Shown here in pieces: positions 8,241 to 17,584 of a DNA stretch of 64,000 nucleotides. The DNA is from Rhizomicrobium electricum (GTDB lineage Bacteria > Pseudomonadota > Alphaproteobacteria > Micropepsales > Micropepsaceae). The notes below the pieces were generated by a model, which was given only the letters and a program-made list of their open reading frames with translations, was not told the DNA's origin and did not search any database. The DNA lies in assembly GCF_011762045.1 (NCBI RefSeq), contig NZ_JAASQS010000004.1, positions 434,001-498,000 on the forward strand. Reading direction: 5' to 3'. Numbering within the stretch: the first letter of the stretch is position 1; every line of letters starts with the position of its first letter. Both the position numbers and the translations under genes were made by a program.

Positions 8241-9710
8241 ATGGCCAAAGTAAATTACGGGCTGATTACGGGTTTGACGGTAGCCGCCACGCTGGGCGGT
8301 CTGTTGTTCGGTTATGACACCGCGGTGATCTCCGGTGCTACCGACGCGATCAAAGAGAATTTCGTCAAGCCGTGGCACCTGAGCGAGGGCTGGGAAAATC
8401 TGGTTTGGGGTTTCGCCGTTTCGTGTGCGCTTCTGGGCTGCGTGATCGGCGCGCTGATCGCCGGTCCGATTTCGACCCGCATCGGCCGCAAATGGGGCCT
8501 GTTGATCGCGGGCGTTCTGTTCTTCGTGTCGAGCGTCGGCGCCGGTTATCCGGAATTCTTCTGGAGCCTGTTCGGCGCCACCCACGAAAAGGCGCTGCCG
8601 GCCTTCATCATGTATCGCCTGATGGGCGGCACCGCGATCGGCATGGCGTCGATGCTGGCGCCGATGTACATCGGCGAAATGGCGCCGACCCACATCCGCG
8701 GCATGCTCCTGACCTTCGAGCAGATCGCCATCGTGGTCGGCATCAATCTCGTCTATTTCGTCAATTTCTGGATTCAGTCGGGCCGTACCCACGAATTCCT
8801 GATGCAGGACGGCTGGCGCTTCATGCTGGCGTCCGCCGCGATTCCGGCGACGCTGCTGATCTTCTTCATGCTGCTGGTGCCGGAGACGCCGCGCTTTCTG
8901 GTGCTGAAGGACCGCAACGCCGAGGCGCTCGCCCTTCTGAAGCGCCTGTTCGGCGACGGCGAAGCCGAGAAGACCCACGCCGAGATCAAGGCGACGCTGG
9001 TCGAGCACACCCGTCCGCTGCTCAGCTACGGCTGGATGGTGATTCTGGTCGGCATCGCGCTTTCGGTGTTCCAGCAGCTCGTCGGCATCAATGCGGTGCT
9101 CTATTTCGCGCCGCACATGTTCGAGAACATGGGCGCCAGCCAGAGCGACGCCTTCGAGATGTCGGCCTGGTTCGTCGGCGTGTCGATGACGCTGTTCACC
9201 CTGGTGGCGACCTTCACGGTCGAGAAGTTTGGCCGCAAGCCGCTGCTGTTCTGGGGCGCCGTCATCATGGCGGGCGCGATGCTCCTGCTCGGCTTCCTGT
9301 TCCATCTGCATCTGGTCAGCGCGACCGGCACGACCGGCGGTGCGGGCGGTTCGTCCTACATCGCGATCGCCGCCGTGGTGGTCTACATCATCGGCTTCTC
9401 CTTCTCCTGGGGTCCGATCGTGTGGGTGCTGCTGGCCGAGATCTATCCCAACTCGATCAAGGGCCAGGCCATGTCGATCGGCGTGGCGGCGCAGTGGATC
9501 GCCAACTTCGTGGTGTCGCAGACCTTCCCGATGATGGACGGTTCGTCTGCGCTCAATGCCGCGTTCAACCACGGCTTTGCTTATTGGCTTTACGGCGTGT
9601 GCGCAGTTGCGGCCGCCGTGTTTGTTTGGAAGTACGTGCCGGAGACCAAAGGCAAGAGCCTTGAGGAAATGGAGAACGTCTGGCACCTGCATCGCAAGGG
9701 TATGAACTGA
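8241..9710 (+). CDS. MFS sugar:H+ symporter, GalP/XylE type
   Basis: Encodes 489 residues with about twelve membrane helices. It carries the sugar-porter signatures: GYDTAVISGA in helix 1, the R-x-G-R-K loop (STRIGRKWG), PETPRFL after helix 6, the GRK loop in the second half and PETKGKSLEEME at the C-terminus. Transporters of this group carry glucose, galactose or xylose with protons across the inner membrane. GGGAGAAA precedes the ATG. Aldose epimerase follows 2 bases after the stop, so both are cotranscribed, and operator-like palindromes sit in the leader. Confidence 0.93.
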   Translation: MAKVNYGLITGLTVAATLGGLLFGYDTAVISGATDAIKENFVKPWHLSEGWENLVWGFAVSCALLGCVIGALIAGPISTRIGRKWGLLIAGVLFFVSSVGAGYPEFFWSLFGATHEKALPAFIMYRLMGGTAIGMASMLAPMYIGEMAPTHIRGMLLTFEQIAIVVGINLVYFVNFWIQSGRTHEFLMQDGWRFMLASAAIPATLLIFFMLLVPETPRFLVLKDRNAEALALLKRLFGDGEAEKTHAEIKATLVEHTRPLLSYGWMVILVGIALSVFQQLVGINAVLYFAPHMFENMGASQSDAFEMSAWFVGVSMTLFTLVATFTVEKFGRKPLLFWGAVIMAGAMLLLGFLFHLHLVSATGTTGGAGGSSYIAIAAVVVYIIGFSFSWGPIVWVLLAEIYPNSIKGQAMSIGVAAQWIANFVVSQTFPMMDGSSALNAAFNHGFAYWLYGVCAVAAAVFVWKYVPETKGKSLEEMENVWHLHRKGMN

Positions 9711-9712
9711 CT

Positions 9713-10579
9713 ATGATCACTCTCGGACGGGGCAAATTCGAACTCGACATCGCCCCAGACTTCGGCGGAGCCATCACGCGTTTCGAGATGGCGGGCAAGC
9801 CCGTGATGCGTCCGGTGAAGCCGGGCGAAACCAACGTGCTCGAAATGTGCTCGTTTCCGCTGGTGCCGTACGCCAATCGCATCGCGGGCGGTATCTTCGA
9901 TTTCGGCGGCCGGACCTATCGCCTGCCGCTGAATTTCGGAGAGCATCCGCATTCCCTGCACGGTCACGGCTGGCAGGCCCCGTGGAAGGTCGAGGTGCTG
10001 TCGCGCGACCGCCTCAGCCTCGTGTTCGAACATGCGGCGGATGCCTGGGACTGGGCCTACACGGCCGAGCAGGTGTTCACGATGACCGAAGACGGCATGG
10101 TGCTCGCGCTCACGCTGAAGAACCGCGCCGACAAGCCGATGCCCTATAGCCTCGGTGTGCATCCCTACTTCCCGCGCCGTCCCGGCTCGACGCTGAAAGC
10201 GTCCGTGAAGGGCATGTGGCTCGCCGACGAAACCATGTTGCCGACCGATCTCGTGGAGGCCGGCCGGCTGGTCGATCTCAACGCCGGCCAGGTTGTGTCG
10301 AAGGCGCCGTTTGTCGACAACACCTTTACCGGGTGGCAGGGGCCCGCGATCATCACCCAGCCCGAACTCGGGCTCGAGATCGCGCTGACGGCTTCGGACA
10401 ACAGCGCGTTCCTGCATGCGTTCATGCCGGAAGGCGCCGACTTCTTCTGTGCCGAGCCGACGACTGCGATGCCCAACGCATTCAACCGCAGCGAATCGCC
10501 TGAGGTCACGGGAGCCAAAGTGCTGGCTCCTGGTGCCGCGGTTTCGCTCGAAATGCGTATTGCGGTGCGCGCACTGTAG
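9713..10579 (+). CDS. galM: Aldose 1-epimerase (mutarotase) family protein
   Basis: Encodes 288 residues, typical of the galactose-mutarotase superfamily. The ring-binding and catalytic positions are visible: LHGHGW with the first His, GVHPYF with the second His, and a late acidic segment (AEPTTAMPNAFNR). It interconverts alpha and beta anomers of hexoses, supplying the form needed by intracellular kinases. It begins 2 bases after the transporter stop and ends at a terminator, so the two form a compact uptake operon. Specificity (glucose, galactose, other aldoses) cannot be set from sequence. Confidence 0.88.
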   Translation: MITLGRGKFELDIAPDFGGAITRFEMAGKPVMRPVKPGETNVLEMCSFPLVPYANRIAGGIFDFGGRTYRLPLNFGEHPHSLHGHGWQAPWKVEVLSRDRLSLVFEHAADAWDWAYTAEQVFTMTEDGMVLALTLKNRADKPMPYSLGVHPYFPRRPGSTLKASVKGMWLADETMLPTDLVEAGRLVDLNAGQVVSKAPFVDNTFTGWQGPAIITQPELGLEIALTASDNSAFLHAFMPEGADFFCAEPTTAMPNAFNRSESPEVTGAKVLAPGAAVSLEMRIAVRAL

Positions 10580-10601
10580 TCGAACGAATGTGACTTGACA
10601 G

Positions 10602-10635
10602 AACGCCGGTCCTTTGTGGCCGGCGTTTTGCTTTT
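10602..10635 (+). terminator. Rho-independent terminator after the epimerase gene
   Basis: AACGCCGG (10602-10609) pairs with CCGGCGTT (10620-10627), followed by TTTGCTTTT. It separates the transporter/epimerase operon from the GH3 gene, which therefore needs its own promoter. Confidence 0.85.
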
Positions 10636-10677
10636 CGCGGCCGTGGTGGCGGATCGAATACCGGGTTTCCACAATGG

Positions 10678-10691
10678 CGGAAGCGCTTTAT
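10678..10691 (+). promoter_or_regulatory. LacI-type operator candidate before the GH3 gene
   Basis: CGGAAGCGCTTTAT shares the AGCGCTT core with the site at 8077-8090 and lies 36 bases before the GH3 start codon. Flanking symmetry is weaker than in the other sites. Confidence 0.35.
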
Positions 10692-10726
10692 GGTCCGCCC
10701 GCCAACGATCCAGGAGAGACCGGCGC

Positions 10727-13594
10727 ATGCGCGCGTACAAGACTAATACGGCACGCAAACTCCGCTACACCGCACTGATTGCGGGGGCCGTGACCCTGGC
10801 CGCGTGCTCGAACATGAGTTTCAAGGATCCGGCGTCCTGGATCGGTCTGTCCGATGCCGAGGCTTCGTCCCCGGCCGAGACCGCTGCGCCGCAGCCGGCC
10901 CCGGCTCCCGCACCGGCGGCCGTACCGGCATCCACGTCCACCGCGTCGGTGGCCGAGGCTTCGTTCCCCACTTCCACGGTCGTCCATCCCGAAATCTGGC
11001 CTTCCAATCCGCCGCCGCCCAAGAACGCGGCCATCGAGGCCGAGGTCTCCCGTCTCCTGGCGCAGATGACGCTGGAAGAGAAGATCGGCCAGATGCTGCA
11101 GCCCGACATCCGGAACGTCACGCCCGACGATGTGACCCGTTATCACCTCGGCTCGGTGCTGAATGGCGGCAGCGCGGGCCCGTACGGAAATCTGCGCGCG
11201 CCCGCGCCCGATTGGCTCCGGGCCGCCGACGAATACTACGATGCCTCGATGCGGACCCGGCTGCGTATTCCGGTCATGTGGGGCATCGATGCGGTGCACG
11301 GCCACGGCCACATCATCGGGGCTACGATTTTCCCGCACAATATCGGCCTCGGTGCGATGCGCGATCCCGATCTGGTGCGCCGCCTCGGCGAGATCGCCGC
11401 GCAGGAAATCCGCGTCACCGGCCAGGACTGGACGTTTGCGCCGACCATTGCCGTGATCCGCGACGACCGCTGGGGCCGCTCCTATGAAGGGTTCGGCGAA
11501 GAGCCGCGGCTGGTGTCCGCGAACGCAGTCGCCATGGTCGAAGGTTTGCAGGGCAAGCCGGGTAGTGCCGATTACCTCAAGAACGGGCACGTGCTCGCGT
11601 CGATCAAGCATTTCATCGGCGACGGTGCCACCGACGACGGCGTCAATGCCGGCAACATGACCTACTCCGAGCCGGCGGTTCGCGATCTCTTCGGTGCGCC
11701 CTATCTTGCTGCCATCAAGGCGGGCGCCAAGAACGTGATGGTGTCCTATTCCGGCTGGCGCGGCCTCAAGATGCACGGCCAGAAGGGCCTCGTCAGCGAC
11801 GTCCTGGTCGGACGTCTCGGCTTCGACGGTTTCGTCATCAGCGATTATCACGGCATCGCCGATGTGCCCGGTTGCACGCGTTCGAATTGTCCGCAGGCGG
11901 TCAATGCCGGCATCGACATGATCATGACGGCCGACGACTGGAAGGCGCTCTACGGCAATCTCATCAATCAGGCGAGTTCCGGCCAAATTCCGATGGCGCG
12001 CATCGATGAAGCGGTGCGCCGTATCCTGCGCGTCAAATTCGAATCCGGACTGATGACGGCCGGCCGGCCGTCGCAGCGGGCGTATGCCGGGCATTACGAA
12101 TTGCTCGGCTCGGCTGAGCATCGCGCCGTGGCGCGGCAGGCGGTGCGCGAGTCGGCCGTGCTGCTCAAGAACGACGGCGGTTTGCTGCCGCTTTCTCCGC
12201 GCAGCCATGTGTTGGTAGCCGGCGACGGCGCGCAGAACATGTCGAAGCAGACCGGCGGCTGGACCATTACTTGGCAAGGCACCGAGACGACGCGGGCCGA
12301 CTTCCCGCACGGCACGACGGTCTATGAAGGCATCAAGGCCAACGTCGAAGCCGCCGGCGGCACCGCCGATTATTCGCTCGACGGCGCCTTCCGCGAACGC
12401 CCGGACGTCGCCATCGTCGTGTTCGGCGAAGACGCCTATGCCGAAGGCAAGGGCGATATCTCGACTCTCGAATACCAGCCGGGCACCAAGCGCGATCTGA
12501 AGCTGCTGCAGCGTCTGCAGTCGCAAGGGATTCCGGTGGTGGCTGTGTTCCTGTCGGGCCGTCCGCTCTACGTCACGCCCGAGATCAACGCCTCCAACGC
12601 CTTCGTCGCCGCGTTCTGGCCGGGCACCGAGGGCGAAGGCGTTGCCGACCTCCTGTTCTCTCATGCCGATGGTTCGGTCGCCTATGATTTCCGCGGACGG
12701 CTGTCCTTCTCCTGGCCGCGGTCGCCCGATCAGTACGCCAACAATGTCGGCACCGAACCGTATTTCCCGCTGTTCCCGTTCGGCTACGGACTGACCTACG
12801 GCGCGCCGCAGAACATCGGTCCGCTGGCAGTGGCGGTGCCGGCACGCCAGGCTGCTGCGATGCAGCCGGCCGCGGCCGTCCTGCCGGCCGGGACCACCGA
12901 CCATGGCGTGCTCCTCGACAATGGTGCTCCGGCTTCCGGCTGGAACTTGTATGTCGGCGGCGAACGGGTCGTCACGCGGGCCTCGTCCAAGGCGACGCAA
13001 GCCGGATTAACGGCGTCGCGTTCGTCCTCGGGGGTCGACGTGACGTGGTCGACGCGCGTACCGGTGAGCTTCCATATCTCCGGGGCGCCGGCCGACTTCT
13101 CCGGCGAAGCCGACCGCGGTCTGGGTCTTGCGATGACGCTCAGGGTCGACCGGGCGCCGGAGTCGAATGTCGTGCTGGCGATGGGCTGCGGCCCGCTTTG
13201 CGGCGGCAAGCTCGATTTCACCGACACCCTGCGCGGGCTTGCTGGTCGTGGCTACACGACCTTGAACGTCCCGCTGGCCTGCCTGCGCGGGGCAGGTGCC
13301 GATCTCTCCAGCGTGCCGACCGGCTTTGCCCTGACGGCGACCAAGGGGCTCGATGTCTCGATCCAGTCGGTTAAGATTTCCCGCGACGGCGAGGCCCTCA
13401 GTTGTGCCCAGGTTCCGCCGGTCACCGCGGCGGCGGCCATGACGGGGCCGGGGCATGCGGCGTCGGCCGATCCCGGCGCGCCCAAGTCGAAATACGCCCA
13501 CGGCTCCAAGAAAAAGAAGAAGACCGGCGTCACCTCGAGCAAGAAGAGCGCGGTCCATAGCGATCGTAAATCGTCCCGCAAGCGCCATCACTGA
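10727..13594 (+). CDS. Lipoprotein GH3 exo-beta-glucosidase (ExoP-like)
   Basis: Encodes 955 residues from the ATG at 10727 (AGGAGA upstream). The N-terminus is a lipoprotein signal with lipobox LAAC (Cys27), then an Ala/Pro linker to about residue 95. The (beta/alpha)8 domain has KHFIGDG and nucleophile Asp373 in VISDYHG; the second domain carries GEDAYAEGKGD, whose Glu573 is the likely acid/base as in exo-1,4-beta-glucosidases. A C-terminal ExoP-type sugar-binding domain follows. The last ~45 residues form an unusual Lys/Ser/His-rich tail. The enzyme would hydrolyse beta-glucan oligomers at the cell envelope and feed glucose to the neighbouring transporters. Confidence 0.92.
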   Translation: MRAYKTNTARKLRYTALIAGAVTLAACSNMSFKDPASWIGLSDAEASSPAETAAPQPAPAPAPAAVPASTSTASVAEASFPTSTVVHPEIWPSNPPPPKNAAIEAEVSRLLAQMTLEEKIGQMLQPDIRNVTPDDVTRYHLGSVLNGGSAGPYGNLRAPAPDWLRAADEYYDASMRTRLRIPVMWGIDAVHGHGHIIGATIFPHNIGLGAMRDPDLVRRLGEIAAQEIRVTGQDWTFAPTIAVIRDDRWGRSYEGFGEEPRLVSANAVAMVEGLQGKPGSADYLKNGHVLASIKHFIGDGATDDGVNAGNMTYSEPAVRDLFGAPYLAAIKAGAKNVMVSYSGWRGLKMHGQKGLVSDVLVGRLGFDGFVISDYHGIADVPGCTRSNCPQAVNAGIDMIMTADDWKALYGNLINQASSGQIPMARIDEAVRRILRVKFESGLMTAGRPSQRAYAGHYELLGSAEHRAVARQAVRESAVLLKNDGGLLPLSPRSHVLVAGDGAQNMSKQTGGWTITWQGTETTRADFPHGTTVYEGIKANVEAAGGTADYSLDGAFRERPDVAIVVFGEDAYAEGKGDISTLEYQPGTKRDLKLLQRLQSQGIPVVAVFLSGRPLYVTPEINASNAFVAAFWPGTEGEGVADLLFSHADGSVAYDFRGRLSFSWPRSPDQYANNVGTEPYFPLFPFGYGLTYGAPQNIGPLAVAVPARQAAAMQPAAAVLPAGTTDHGVLLDNGAPASGWNLYVGGERVVTRASSKATQAGLTASRSSSGVDVTWSTRVPVSFHISGAPADFSGEADRGLGLAMTLRVDRAPESNVVLAMGCGPLCGGKLDFTDTLRGLAGRGYTTLNVPLACLRGAGADLSSVPTGFALTATKGLDVSIQSVKISRDGEALSCAQVPPVTAAAAMTGPGHAASADPGAPKSKYAHGSKKKKKTGVTSSKKSAVHSDRKSSRKRHH

Positions 13595-13599
13595 AGCGG

Positions 13600-13621
13600 C
13601 CGGCGGCTTAGTTGCCGCCGG
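13600..13621 (+). terminator. Strong hairpin after the GH3 gene
   Basis: CCGGCGGC (13600-13607) and GCCGCCGG (13614-13621) form a perfect 8-base stem with a 6-base loop, 6 bases past the GH3 stop. No T-run follows, so it may stabilise the 3' end or aid Rho-dependent termination. Confidence 0.5.
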
Positions 13622-13828
13622 TCACGCGCTTGTGAAGCTTTGGGTCCGATACGGTTCTGGCTTCTTCACCTTCTGCGAGTGAAGATTTCCCAACGCGAAC
13701 GTGGTGTTGGGTGGTAAAATCCGCATACGTTCGAAATCGACGGAGTGCTGGAGCAGCTGGGCCTAGACACAGTTTGGACATAACGGCTCACGACAATCGC
13801 GTCTGCCAGCACGGATCGGAGGGCGAAG

Positions 13829-14809
13829 ATGCGTGCAGAGACTGAAGCCACAAGGCTGTCGCGCAGGCGTTTCGTTGCTACCGGAGCAGCCGGAGCCGCA
13901 TTGACCCAGATGGGCTGGGCGCAGACGATCGCGCCGCCTCAGCCCGGTGTACCCGTCGACGATGCGGCGCGGATTGCCGCCGGCAACGATGCCGACGAGC
14001 ACATGACCATTCCGGTGATGATCAACGGCCATGGGCCGTTCCGTTTCGTGATCGACACTGGTGCCGACCGTTCGGTGATCGCCGAGGACCTTGCGGTCTC
14101 GCTCGGGCTGGTGCGCGGGACCGAGGTATCGGTCCAGGGCGTGGTGCGGACGTTCTCGACCAGGGTCGTACCGGTCGCCAATCTCACTTTCGGCACTCTC
14201 ACCCGGCGCAATCTGATGATGCCGATGTTGCCGCGGAACTATATGGGGGCCGACGGCTATCTCGGCCTCGATGCCGTGGACGGCTCGCGTGTGACCCTCG
14301 ATTTCGCCAACCGCGCCCTCAGAGTGTCCACGTCGCGCTCGCAGACCGCGTTCCAGGTGCGGCGTCCGACGGAAGCCTATGTGCCGGTGCGCGGCACCAT
14401 GGGGCATCTGCGGTCGCTGAACTGCCGTGTCGACGGCGTCAGCACGACCTGCTTCCTCGACTCCGGAGCGCAGATTTCGGTCGGCAATTCCATGCTGCTT
14501 CGGGAATTGCTCGAGGAAAACCCCAAGATGCGCACGGTCGGCGTGCTGCCGATCACCGGCATCACCGGCGGCGTCATCATGGGCTCGGTTGTCCGCGTCG
14601 ACCATATCCGGCTGCATTCGGTGAGCTTCACCGATGCGGTGGTGGCGATCGCCGACATGGCAATCTTCGACGTCTGGGGCCTGTCGAACCAGCCGGCGCT
14701 GCTGATCGGGATGAACTTCCTGCGCCAGTTCGCGCAGGTTTCGATCGACTACGGCATGAAGGAAATCCGCTTCGATCTCGCGTCCATGCTGCTGGCGAAA
14801 AACGTTTGA
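13829..14809 (+). CDS. Tat-exported retropepsin-like aspartyl protease with two active-site motifs
   Basis: Encodes 326 residues with GGAGGG 5 bases before the ATG. The N-terminus (SRRRFVATGAAGAALTQ) is a twin-arginine signal. Two aspartyl protease motifs follow in one chain: DTG at 76-78 in FVIDTGADRSVI and DSG at 211-213 in CFLDSGAQISVG. Retropepsin-like bacterial proteases usually carry one motif per chain and act as dimers; here a tandem duplication could give a pepsin-like intramolecular active site in the periplasm. It lies between the GH3 gene and the convergent SSS symporter, but its link to sugar use is unknown. Confidence 0.82.
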   Translation: MRAETEATRLSRRRFVATGAAGAALTQMGWAQTIAPPQPGVPVDDAARIAAGNDADEHMTIPVMINGHGPFRFVIDTGADRSVIAEDLAVSLGLVRGTEVSVQGVVRTFSTRVVPVANLTFGTLTRRNLMMPMLPRNYMGADGYLGLDAVDGSRVTLDFANRALRVSTSRSQTAFQVRRPTEAYVPVRGTMGHLRSLNCRVDGVSTTCFLDSGAQISVGNSMLLRELLEENPKMRTVGVLPITGITGGVIMGSVVRVDHIRLHSVSFTDAVVAIADMAIFDVWGLSNQPALLIGMNFLRQFAQVSIDYGMKEIRFDLASMLLAKNV

Positions 14810-14834
14810 GCCGTGCCGGCAGGCGCTTCCGCGC

Positions 14835-16412
14835 CTACCACAAGTACCAGTAGAGCCCGGCCAGGATTACGGCAATCGCACCGGCGGCGATGTTGTAGCC
14901 GTGCGACGTGCTGTAATCGATGCCGGAAAGATCGATCGCCGTTTCGCGTTTCGGTTTGGTGGCGAGCGATCCGCCGACCGCGAGCGTGAGGCAGATCAGG
15001 AACACGTGCCCCATGCGGATCATGAACGGCATCTGGGGCAGGAACAGCGCGTAGGCCGTGGAGGCGATCACGGTGCCCGCGGCGGCAAGCAGCGCACCGG
15101 TCTCGGTGGTGCGCGGCCAGAACATGCCGAGCACGAAGATCACGATCACGCCCGGCGTCAGGAAACCGGTGAATTCCTGGATGTACTGGAACGCCTGATC
15201 GGTGTGGCCGAGCAGCGGCGAGGCGACCGCCATGGCGACGATCAGCGCCCCGATGGCGCCGAACTTGCCGACGATGACGAGCAGGCGTCGCGTCGCGCCG
15301 GGGTAGACGACTTCGATGACGTCGTGCGTGAAGATCTTGGCGATCGACGACAGGCTTGAGCCGGTCGAGGCGATGATGGCTGCCACCAGCGCCACGAAGA
15401 CGAAGCCGAGGAAGCCCGGCGGCAGCGTGGTCATCAGCCAGGGATAGGCGGTATCCGATGGGGCTATGCCCGGCAGCAGGAAGGCGGCGGCGATGCCTGG
15501 CAAGACCACCAGCGCCGGCATCAGCAGCTTCAGATAGGCGGCGAACACGACGCCCTTCTGCACTTCGCGGATCGAGCGCGCCGTCAGCGCGCGCTGTACG
15601 ATGTACTGGTTGAAGCCCCAGTAGGAGAACTGGATCAGCCACATCGCGCCGCCGACCGTGACGATGCCGGGCAGGTATTTGTAGTAGGGATGTGACGGGT
15701 CGAGGATCATGTGGAAGTGGTCCGGCATCCGCGTCGCCATGGCGTGCAGGCCGCTGACGATGCCTTGCACGCCGCCCGGCGCGCCGATCGAGCCGGCGAT
15801 CTTCTCGAGCGCAAACACCAGGATCACGATGCCGCCGAGCACCAGCATGCCGACCTGCACCACGTCGGTGAAATGCGTCGATTTGAGTCCGACATAGAGC
15901 GCGTAATTGCCCGCCACCAGGCCGAGCAGGATCACGCTCACCGTCATGTTGAGACCCGTCACGACGTGCACGGCGGTCGCGCCCAGCCACATCACGGCGG
16001 TCAAGTTGACGAAGGTGTAGAGCGCGAGCCACATCAGCGCCATCGTCACCTGCGTCTTCGGCCCGTACCTCAGGCGCAGGAATTGCGGCATGGTGGAAAT
16101 CTGGTTCTTCAGGAACACCGGCAGGAAGTACTTGCCGATCACCACCATGGCGAAGGCGGCCAGCCATTCGTAACCGGCGATCGCGATGCCGATCGCATAG
16201 GCCGATCCCGACATGCCGATGATCTGCTCGGCGGAAATGTTCGCGGCGATCAGCGAAGCGCCGATGGCCCACCACGGCAGGGCGCGCCGGACCGGGGTGT
16301 CGTCGCCGTCTTCGTCGTCCCGCCGCTCGCCGCGCTGGAACAGGTGCGCGACCGCCAGCACCAGAACGGCGTAGATCAGGATGACGATGATATCCTTGAA
16401 ACCTAGATGCAT
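14835..16412 (-). CDS. Sodium/solute symporter (SSS family), glucose-type
   Basis: Encodes 525 residues with about 13-14 membrane helices. Early sequences WWAIGASLIAANISAEQIIGMSGSAY and later YWGFNQYIVQRAL are SSS hallmarks similar to bacterial sodium/glucose transporters. A charged loop (RGERRDDEDGDD) follows helix 1. It faces the aspartyl protease gene (25 bases apart, convergent). Its upstream region has a LacI-type operator candidate at 16465-16478 nearly identical to the one before the MFS sugar transporter, so it is probably part of the same sugar regulon although transcribed separately. Confidence 0.9.
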   Translation of the reverse strand: MHLGFKDIIVILIYAVLVLAVAHLFQRGERRDDEDGDDTPVRRALPWWAIGASLIAANISAEQIIGMSGSAYAIGIAIAGYEWLAAFAMVVIGKYFLPVFLKNQISTMPQFLRLRYGPKTQVTMALMWLALYTFVNLTAVMWLGATAVHVVTGLNMTVSVILLGLVAGNYALYVGLKSTHFTDVVQVGMLVLGGIVILVFALEKIAGSIGAPGGVQGIVSGLHAMATRMPDHFHMILDPSHPYYKYLPGIVTVGGAMWLIQFSYWGFNQYIVQRALTARSIREVQKGVVFAAYLKLLMPALVVLPGIAAAFLLPGIAPSDTAYPWLMTTLPPGFLGFVFVALVAAIIASTGSSLSSIAKIFTHDVIEVVYPGATRRLLVIVGKFGAIGALIVAMAVASPLLGHTDQAFQYIQEFTGFLTPGVIVIFVLGMFWPRTTETGALLAAAGTVIASTAYALFLPQMPFMIRMGHVFLICLTLAVGGSLATKPKRETAIDLSGIDYSTSHGYNIAAGAIAVILAGLYWYLW

Positions 16413-16464
16413 GGCAGTGTGCCCCCAGGCCGAGCCATGGTGTGTCCCCGAATCAGTCTACTGA

Positions 16465-16478
16465 TGTTAACGCTATCC
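16465..16478. promoter_or_regulatory. LacI-type operator candidate upstream of the SSS symporter
   Basis: TGTTAACGCTATCC shares TAACGCTATC exactly with the site at 8127-8140 and matches TGnTAnCGnTAnCA except the final base. It lies 53 bases upstream of the symporter ATG on the reverse strand, a suitable operator position. Confidence 0.55.
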
Positions 16479-16582
16479 GCGCCCAAGCAACGGACGCGCG
16501 AGTGTGGCATGACAAATATTGTAAATGCCTCAACGCGCCTTGCGATTGCCGCGCGTCTTACTGAGACGTAAACAGCCCTGCC

Positions 16583-17389
16583 ATGAACTACCGTCACGCC
16601 TTCCACGCCGGCAATTTTGCCGATGTCGTCAAGCACTTGGCGTTGATCGCCGGGCTCGGCCATCTTCGCCGCAAGGAGGCCGGCTTTGCGGTCGTCGACA
16701 CCCATGGCGGCCGCGGCGCTTACGATCTTGCCGCAACCGAGGCTGCCCGCACCGGCGAGGCCGCGGAAGGGATCGGGCGCCTGACGGACGTAAAGGGCGG
16801 CCCGGCGGCGCTGACGACCTACCGCGAATTGGCGGGCGGAGCGGTCTATCCCGGCTCGCCGCTGATCGCCGCCAAACTGCTCAGGCCGCAGGACCGTCTG
16901 GTGGCGGTCGAAATGCATCCCGAAGATGCTGCCGCCCTGCGCCAGACGTTAAGGCCTTATGCCAAGGCGCGGGTGGAAGAGGGGGACGGTTACAAACGTC
17001 TTGTCGCTTTGGTCCCGCCGCCCGAACGCCGTGGCCTTATCCTGATCGATCCGCCCTACGAAGCGCCCGACGAATTCCGTTTTGCCGCGCAGGCGGTGGC
17101 GGCGGCTTATCGCCGGTTCGCGACCGGCATTTATCTCGTCTGGTTTCCGATCAAGTCGGCCTCCGAGGCCAACAGCTTCTGCGGCGAGGTTCTCGCTTGC
17201 GGCGCCGCCAAAGTGCTCCGCATTGATGTCGAGAAGCGCGGCGTGGCCGAGGGCAAACTCGCCGCCGCCGGTCTCGCGGTCATCAATCCGCCCTGGCAGT
17301 TCGACGACGAGATGCGCGCCGCGCTCGACATCGTGCTGCCTTGCCTCGACTGCCTCGCGCGCTTCGATTGGCTGGCGGGTAAGGATTAA
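16583..17389 (+). CDS. rlmJ: 23S rRNA (adenine-2030-N6)-methyltransferase RlmJ
   Basis: Encodes 268 residues. The N-terminus MNYRHAFHAGNFADVVKH is diagnostic of RlmJ; a SAM-binding region (VVDTHGGRGAYDL) and the catalytic motif DPPYE of N6-adenine methyltransferases (LILIDPPYEAP) are both present. RlmJ methylates A2030 of 23S rRNA using S-adenosylmethionine in the cytoplasm. It is a single gene, divergent from the symporter, with no clear terminator after its stop. Confidence 0.95.
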   Translation: MNYRHAFHAGNFADVVKHLALIAGLGHLRRKEAGFAVVDTHGGRGAYDLAATEAARTGEAAEGIGRLTDVKGGPAALTTYRELAGGAVYPGSPLIAAKLLRPQDRLVAVEMHPEDAAALRQTLRPYAKARVEEGDGYKRLVALVPPPERRGLILIDPPYEAPDEFRFAAQAVAAAYRRFATGIYLVWFPIKSASEANSFCGEVLACGAAKVLRIDVEKRGVAEGKLAAAGLAVINPPWQFDDEMRAALDIVLPCLDCLARFDWLAGKD

Positions 17390-17584
17390 GCGCCGCTACA
17401 GCGTCGCGAAAAAGCGTCCGTCGCGTCCTCCTGGCGAATTTCGCAAGGTCCCCGACTCTGTCGGATTCTTCATCGCGCGGCCGCACCGACCTCCATTTTG
17501 TCACTGGTTACACGAGCAACCGCTTCGCCATGTTGCGCATTGTACCGCCGGTTTTGGGAGCGGGCGTTCGCAAAGGAAAACGGT

